Below, in pieces: positions 6,163-9,928 of a DNA stretch of 9,928 bases. Origin of the DNA: Tissierellia bacterium (lineage in GTDB: Bacteria > Bacillota > Clostridia > Tissierellales > Tepidimicrobiaceae); contig JAAYRM010000025.1 of assembly GCA_012518745.1 (NCBI GenBank), positions 1 to 9,928 of the forward strand. Direction: 5' to 3'. Below the pieces are notes generated by a model. That model saw nothing but the letters and a program-made list of their open reading frames with translations, was not told the DNA's origin and ran no database searches. Each line of letters starts with the position of its first letter. Positions within the stretch are counted from its first letter, which is position 1. The translations under genes and the position numbers were made by a program.

Positions 6163-6196
6163 AAAAAAATCCTGTGCCAGTTAAGAACACAGGATT
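6163..6196 (-). terminator. Intrinsic terminator after proC
   Basis: On the minus strand AATCCTGTG (6196-6188) pairs with CACAGGATT (6176-6168) across an 11-nt loop and runs into a run of seven T (6169-6163). It starts 8 bp after the proC stop and ends the right-hand gene block before the YtrA-like operon promoter. Confidence 0.88.
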
Positions 6197-6203
6197 CTTT
6201 ATC

Positions 6204-7010
6204 CTACCCTTCCATCTGCCTCGATTTTTCAGCGCAGGCTCTCATCGCCTCTATGATTGCGGATCTAAAACCATATTCCTCTAGGACTGCAACGGCCTCT
6301 ATAGTCGTTCCCCTAGGGGAACATACATCATCCTTCAATTTTCCCGGATGAGCCCCCGTCTCCAATACCATCTTCGCCGCACCGGATACCGCCTGAGCTG
6401 CAAATCTATAGGCGAGCCTCCTATCCATCCCCTCCAGTACAGCCCCATCCGCCATAGCCTCTATCATCATATATACATATGCTGGAGAGGAGCCACTCAC
6501 CGCTATAACCGCATTCATCAGATCCTCATCTATTATCTCCACATCGCCGAGGCTACTGAATATCTTCATCACCTCATCCAATTCCTGCCCATCTACCCCT
6601 GTGCCTGGCGATATGCCCGTCATCCCCTCTCCTACCATGGCCGGTGTATTGGGCATAGCCCTGATTACCTTCATCTCTTTACCCAGGCTCTTCTGTATAT
6701 CCCCTATGCTTATTCCGGCAGCTATCCCCACAATTATGGATTCATCATCTATATATTCCCCTATTTCATCCAATACCGAACCGTAGATATTCGGTTTTAC
6801 AGCAAGTATCAATATATCGGAGGCCTTTGCTACCGCTATATTATCAGCAATAGTTTTTATACCGTATTCCTTCTCTATGCTGGCCAGGGTTTCCTCAGTC
6901 CTAGCCGAGGCCATGATATTCTCCCTATCGACCAGCTCGGATTTTATTATACCCCCTATGATGGCCCTTGCCATATTACCGCATCCAATAAAGCCTATAA
7001 CCTTGTCCAT
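6204..7010 (-). CDS. proC: Pyrroline-5-carboxylate reductase
   Basis: ProC reduces 1-pyrroline-5-carboxylate to L-proline with NAD(P)H, the last step of proline synthesis, in the cytoplasm. The protein has 268 aa, the normal length. The Rossmann dinucleotide motif is GFIGCGNMA (6-14), followed by VKPN (71-74), RAMPNTPA (117-124), SGSSPAYVY (172-180) and the family signature region HPGKLKDDVCSPRGTTIEA (221-239). The start ATG has a GGGGGG site 6 nt upstream. It is the last gene of the block and is followed by a strong terminator. proB and proA are not in the window, so the precursor may come from ornithine or from genes elsewhere. The aminotransferase gene 37 bp upstream is probably co-transcribed. 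Confidence 0.97.
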   Translation of the reverse strand: MDKVIGFIGCGNMARAIIGGIIKSELVDRENIMASARTEETLASIEKEYGIKTIADNIAVAKASDILILAVKPNIYGSVLDEIGEYIDDESIIVGIAAGISIGDIQKSLGKEMKVIRAMPNTPAMVGEGMTGISPGTGVDGQELDEVMKIFSSLGDVEIIDEDLMNAVIAVSGSSPAYVYMMIEAMADGAVLEGMDRRLAYRFAAQAVSGAAKMVLETGAHPGKLKDDVCSPRGTTIEAVAVLEEYGFRSAIIEAMRACAEKSRQMEG

Positions 7011-7047
7011 ATATATCCCCCCATAACCATAGAATAGTATTTTTTAA

Positions 7048-7887
7048 TTACCAAGTCCTTTTCTTATCAGCTATATCCTCATCCACCTTATCCATATATC
7101 CACTATTGATGGCCCTTATGATCCCGTTATCAACCGAATTCAATCTTATATCATCCACGCTTGCTATGGGCAATATATTAACCGAGGTTCCCGACATAAA
7201 TGCCCCATCCAATTCGGCCAAGCTATCCACATGGATATTCTCCTCTACCACCTCTATACCGAGTTCCCCGCAGACCCTGAGTATATATTCCCTGGTGATT
7301 CCCAATAGCACATCCCCCTTAGGGGCGGTATATATGGTATCCCCCTTGACAAAGAATACATTCGATCGACTTCCCTCGGGAATATAGCCATTCCCATCTA
7401 CCAACAATGCCTCGAATGCCTTGTTCTCATCTAGCTGCCTATCCACTTCTTCCCTGAAACTGGCCCTTTGGACCTTGGCATTTGGGCTCTCCCTCTTATG
7501 GCGGATCGATATGGTATGTATCCCATTCGTGTAGTATTCCTCCGGGGGATAGAAGCTCTTTATGAAGTAGATTAAAAACACTCGGCCCAGCCCTTCAACG
7601 ATTGTACATAGTAATTTTATATTCAGATTCCTAACCTCGTTCTGTGATATGAGCTCTTTGATATCCCTTTCTATTTCTAGATCCTCCATCCCGATAGAAT
7701 ATCCCACTATCTGGGCGGATTCCCTCATCCTATCCAGATGTTCTTTGAGGAAAAGTGGTATTCCATCTATTATCCTGATGACCTCGTATATAGGTGGTCC
7801 CTCTATCCTCTGAAATATTCCCACATCCGATGTTATCTTTAGCTCCCCATTCATCATATAGAATTTTTCTATCGCTTCAGGTTTCAT
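7048..7887 (-). CDS. PLP-dependent aminotransferase, class IV (fold type IV)
   Basis: This is a cytoplasmic aminotransferase or lyase of the branched-chain / D-amino-acid / aminodeoxychorismate lyase superfamily, 279 aa. The likely Schiff-base lysine is Lys138 in PNAKVQRAS. Glu171 in PEGSRSNVFFV, 33 residues later, matches the conserved Glu that contacts the PLP ring nitrogen. GITREYIL (196-203) and SGTSVNILPI (232-241) form the phosphate-binding and substrate regions. The sequence around the lysine lacks the usual branched-chain form (KSLNYL), so an IlvE role is not supported and the substrate is open. It starts with GGGGGAT and good spacing. It sits between an unknown lipoprotein and proC, which hints at amino-acid metabolism but does not settle the reaction. 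Confidence 0.85.
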   Translation of the reverse strand: MKPEAIEKFYMMNGELKITSDVGIFQRIEGPPIYEVIRIIDGIPLFLKEHLDRMRESAQIVGYSIGMEDLEIERDIKELISQNEVRNLNIKLLCTIVEGLGRVFLIYFIKSFYPPEEYYTNGIHTISIRHKRESPNAKVQRASFREEVDRQLDENKAFEALLVDGNGYIPEGSRSNVFFVKGDTIYTAPKGDVLLGITREYILRVCGELGIEVVEENIHVDSLAELDGAFMSGTSVNILPIASVDDIRLNSVDNGIIRAINSGYMDKVDEDIADKKRTW

Positions 7888-7907
7888 CTATAATCCCCCT
7901 TTGAAAG

Positions 7908-8720
7908 TTAATCCTCTAACTCCTCTATATTTTCAAGAATTATATCCCTCTTGACCTCCAATAGTTTCATACCGGTTCCCCCTAGGGATTGCTTCATATC
8001 CCCTATCGACAGGGATAGCTTCTCTAGCAACTCCATCTTTCCCTTATCCCGATCCTTATCCAGCTTCTGCCTCAGATTGGTCATATATCCATCTGCAGTT
8101 CCCAATAGCCTACTCGCTTCCTTTAAGTCCTTTCCCTCTGCCTTCAGATATGCTTGATAGGCGATGTATTTCATCCTGGCCAGATCCCCGAGGATCTCAT
8201 CCCTATATAGATCAAAATAGTGGGATAGGGAGAACAATGTCTTGCTACCATCATCCATAATGGATGTAATATTTCTATTTTCGATAGATCTAGTAAAGGA
8301 ATTCAGATTCTTCTTCAGATTCTGCCCCTTTTCAATATTTGCCCCCTTCTTTATACCCTTGGATTCATATGCATTCCAATCCTTGTGAAGCTTTTCAATC
8401 TTTTCATCTATCGTCTTCCATTCCCTTAGGATCTCCTCATCCTTGGGGGCCATTTTATTCTCCTTCTTTGCCTTATCATCCCCGGAATCCGCCTCGGAAT
8501 GCAGCACTTCGAATTCCCCCGGGCTTAAACCCAATATCTCCTCCATATCCCTGATGGAATCTAGAATTCCATCTATATCCTCCATAACCGTTATAAGGCT
8601 CTCAGGGGCCTTCTTGGATTGGGTTAGCTGGGCTGATTTCTTCTTAGGTGATTTTGTACAGGATGCGAATATCAGCAATAGCCCTATTAAAGACCCCAAT
8701 AATATCGTCTTTTTATTCAA
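7908..8720 (-). CDS. Lipoprotein of unknown function, coiled-coil rich
   Basis: I do not recognise a family. From TTG 8720 the protein has 270 aa. It has a short basic N-terminus (MNKK), a hydrophobic core (5-19) and a lipobox-like FASC with Cys21 as lipidation site, then a Lys/Ser-rich linker (22-40). The mature part is highly charged, rich in Glu, Lys, Asp and Leu, and predicted helical throughout with several amphipathic stretches. The reading from GTG 8729 (273 aa) is less likely because that codon lies inside the ribosome-binding site GAGGTGG (8732-8726), which stands 5 nt before the TTG. It lies between cardiolipin synthase and an aminotransferase, 20 bp from the latter. It may be surface-anchored, but its role is unknown. 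Confidence 0.8.
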   Translation of the reverse strand: MNKKTILLGSLIGLLLIFASCTKSPKKKSAQLTQSKKAPESLITVMEDIDGILDSIRDMEEILGLSPGEFEVLHSEADSGDDKAKKENKMAPKDEEILREWKTIDEKIEKLHKDWNAYESKGIKKGANIEKGQNLKKNLNSFTRSIENRNITSIMDDGSKTLFSLSHYFDLYRDEILGDLARMKYIAYQAYLKAEGKDLKEASRLLGTADGYMTNLRQKLDKDRDKGKMELLEKLSLSIGDMKQSLGGTGMKLLEVKRDIILENIEELED

Positions 8721-8725
8721 ATTTA

Positions 8726-8753
8726 CCACCTCAAGGAATAGTTTTTCCCCGAG
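8726..8753 (-). promoter_or_regulatory. RBS of the lipoprotein gene with adjoining hairpin
   Basis: GAGGTGG (8732-8726) is the only good ribosome-binding site and selects the TTG start at 8720. The RNA just before it can pair CUCGGGGAA (8753-8745) with UUCCUUGAG (8738-8730), nine pairs with two G-U, which would occlude the GAG part of the site. Translational damping is possible but unproven. Confidence 0.4.
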
Positions 8754-8773
8754 CCTTTTTTTTATCCAAGTTA

Positions 8774-9928
8774 TTATAATATGGGGGATAGCAACCTTGA
8801 GACCGATTCCTTCACCTTTACCATATTGGATCTCTGCTGATATTCCTCAGGGGTAATCTCCTTGCAATATTCCAAATCGAGATTGAACTGCTCCACCATC
8901 TGCGCATTTATATCCCCATCGTATATAAAGGCATTCACCTCAAAATTGAGCTTAAAGCTTCTTATATCTAGATTAGCGGTTCCTATGGAGGTCATAAAAT
9001 CATCAGTAATAAACGTCTTGCTATGTAGAAAACCATTCTCATATGTAAAGAAACGCACCCCCGCATCTAGGAGTTCCCCTATATAGGAAAGCCCCGCCCA
9101 ATATACGAATGGGTGATCTGGTTTGCCGGGTATCATCACCTTTATATCCAGACCCGAAAGCCCCGCTATCTTCAAGGCCTCGAATATGCTATCATCGGGA
9201 ATAAAATACGGGGTCTGTATATATATCCTTTCCTTGGCATCGGTTATCATCTTAAAATACCCATCCTTGATGCTAGCCCATTGCGAATCCGGCCCACTAT
9301 TTACTATCTGTATTCCCGTACCCTTATCATGCCTCATCCGGTTGGGATTCAATTCGCATTGTACATTATCCCTACCGGTTGCAAACCTCCAATCCTTAAA
9401 AAACCTCCACTGCAGGCTGCCAACTGCCGTACCCTTGATCCTTATATGGGTGTCCCTCCAATTGCCAAACTTTTTGGATAGCCCTAGGTATTCATCCCCT
9501 ATATTGAACCCCCCAACATAGGCCTCCTCTCCATCTATAATACATATCTTCCTATGATTCCTATAATTGATTCTGAGGCTCAGATAGGGTATAAAAGGAG
9601 GAAAAAACACCGCCACTTCTCCGCCCGCCTTCTTCATAGCATCGAAGCTCCTTCGTCCTAATTTCCTACCTCCCATCCCATCGTATAATACCTTAACCTC
9701 TACTCCTTCCATCGCCTTCCTAGTCAGTTCATCTATTATCCTAGTGCCTATGCCATCACTTTTCATTATATAGTATTCAATATATATATACTTCCTAGCA
9801 TTGGCTATGCTCTCGAGCAATGCCGCAAATTTATCCTCCCCGGAGAAGTATAGGTCCACCTCATTATCCTGGGAGAAATATGCTTCGCTGGTTAGGATAT
9901 GCATCTTCATTATATCCTCATGTTCGGC
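8774..9928 (-). CDS. cls: Cardiolipin synthase, phospholipase D family (5' end outside window)
   Basis: Cls condenses two phosphatidylglycerol molecules to cardiolipin and glycerol at the membrane. Numbering from the internal ATG at 9910, both catalytic HKD motifs are intact: His119, Lys121, Asp126 in NHRKICIIDG, and His296, Lys298, Asp303 in FLHSKTFITDD. Also seen are IEYYIMKSDG (44-53), YVGGFNIGDEY (131-141), IQTPYFIPDD (231-240), GTANLDIRSF and the typical C-terminal SRLLSPIL. Relatives are about 480-510 aa with two N-terminal membrane segments, absent here. The frame stays open from 9910 to the window edge, so I read this as a 5'-truncated view of a longer gene. GAGG lies 5 nt before ATG 9910, so a short soluble form starting there cannot be excluded. 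Confidence 0.93.
   Translation of the reverse strand, partial: AEHEDIMKMHILTSEAYFSQDNEVDLYFSGEDKFAALLESIANARKYIYIEYYIMKSDGIGTRIIDELTRKAMEGVEVKVLYDGMGGRKLGRRSFDAMKKAGGEVAVFFPPFIPYLSLRINYRNHRKICIIDGEEAYVGGFNIGDEYLGLSKKFGNWRDTHIRIKGTAVGSLQWRFFKDWRFATGRDNVQCELNPNRMRHDKGTGIQIVNSGPDSQWASIKDGYFKMITDAKERIYIQTPYFIPDDSIFEALKIAGLSGLDIKVMIPGKPDHPFVYWAGLSYIGELLDAGVRFFTYENGFLHSKTFITDDFMTSIGTANLDIRSFKLNFEVNAFIYDGDINAQMVEQFNLDLEYCKEITPEEYQQRSNMVKVKESVSRLLSPIL

Noticed and set aside
6348..7037. Plus-strand open frame of 229 codons opposite proC
   Set aside because: It is antisense to a clear proC gene, has no ribosome-binding site and a low-complexity Tyr/His/Ile-rich composition produced by the opposite strand's codon usage.
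8443..8856. Plus-strand open frame of 137 codons opposite the lipoprotein and cls genes
   Set aside because: It spans two convincing minus-strand genes in antisense, has no ribosome-binding site and is Ser/Pro-rich shadow sequence.
9113..9521. Two overlapping plus-strand open frames opposite cls
   Set aside because: The opposite strand encodes conserved parts of cardiolipin synthase, including the region between the HKD motifs; neither frame has a start site.
1..9928. Mobile elements, CRISPR arrays, tRNA or rRNA genes
   Set aside because: No transposase, integrase, regularly spaced repeats or tRNA-like cloverleaf were seen; composition is even across the window.

Overview
The window looks like ordinary chromosomal DNA from a low-to-moderate-GC Gram-positive anaerobe of the Clostridia/Tissierellia type. 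The reasons are strong purine-rich Shine-Dalgarno sites, lipoproteins with short lipobox signals, a Bacillus-type cardiolipin synthase, a YtrA-type GntR/ABC operon, frequent AUA (Ile) and AGG (Arg) codons, and TTG used as a start codon. The genus is inferred and cannot be fixed from the sequence alone. All genes except one small ORF lie on the minus strand, so the text below follows transcription from high to low coordinates.

Right block (9928 to 6163, minus): the 3' part of a cardiolipin synthase gene (5' end outside the window), a coiled-coil-rich lipoprotein of unknown function, a fold-type IV PLP aminotransferase and proC (pyrroline-5-carboxylate reductase). The block closes at a clear intrinsic terminator. 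It joins membrane lipid synthesis, a surface lipoprotein and amino-acid metabolism without an obvious single pathway.

Middle block (6152 to 2893, minus): a promoter overlapped by a YtrA-like operator, then a short GntR regulator, an ABC ATPase translationally coupled to it (TAATG), a six-segment ABC-2 type permease, and a membrane-bound M48/Ste24-type zinc metalloprotease. This resembles the autoregulated YtrA systems that respond to cell-envelope stress in Firmicutes. The protease following the permease is the less usual part.

Centre (2893 to 2347): the only plus-strand gene encodes a 78-residue helical protein of unknown function and ends inside a perfect 16-bp hairpin shared with the convergent protease gene. 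Upstream of it lies an AT-rich inverted repeat, then a minus-strand promoter and a leader of about 125 nt. The leader can fold into a terminator or a mutually exclusive hairpin, which indicates transcription attenuation. The ligand is not recognised.

Left block (2346 to 142, minus): a polar amino-acid ABC importer in the order binding lipoprotein, permease, ATPase, controlled by that leader. Beyond it (127 to 1, minus) are a consensus-like promoter and the first part of a cobalamin riboswitch that controls a gene outside the window.

Several starts were set by ribosome-binding sites: TTG for the importer ATPase and for the unknown lipoprotein, and internal ATG for the importer permease, the GntR regulator, the YtrB-like ATPase and the small plus-strand gene. 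I see no tRNA, rRNA, CRISPR array, insertion sequence or phage gene. The most interesting items are the unexplained attenuator leader, the edge riboswitch with its promoter, and the small orphan gene.
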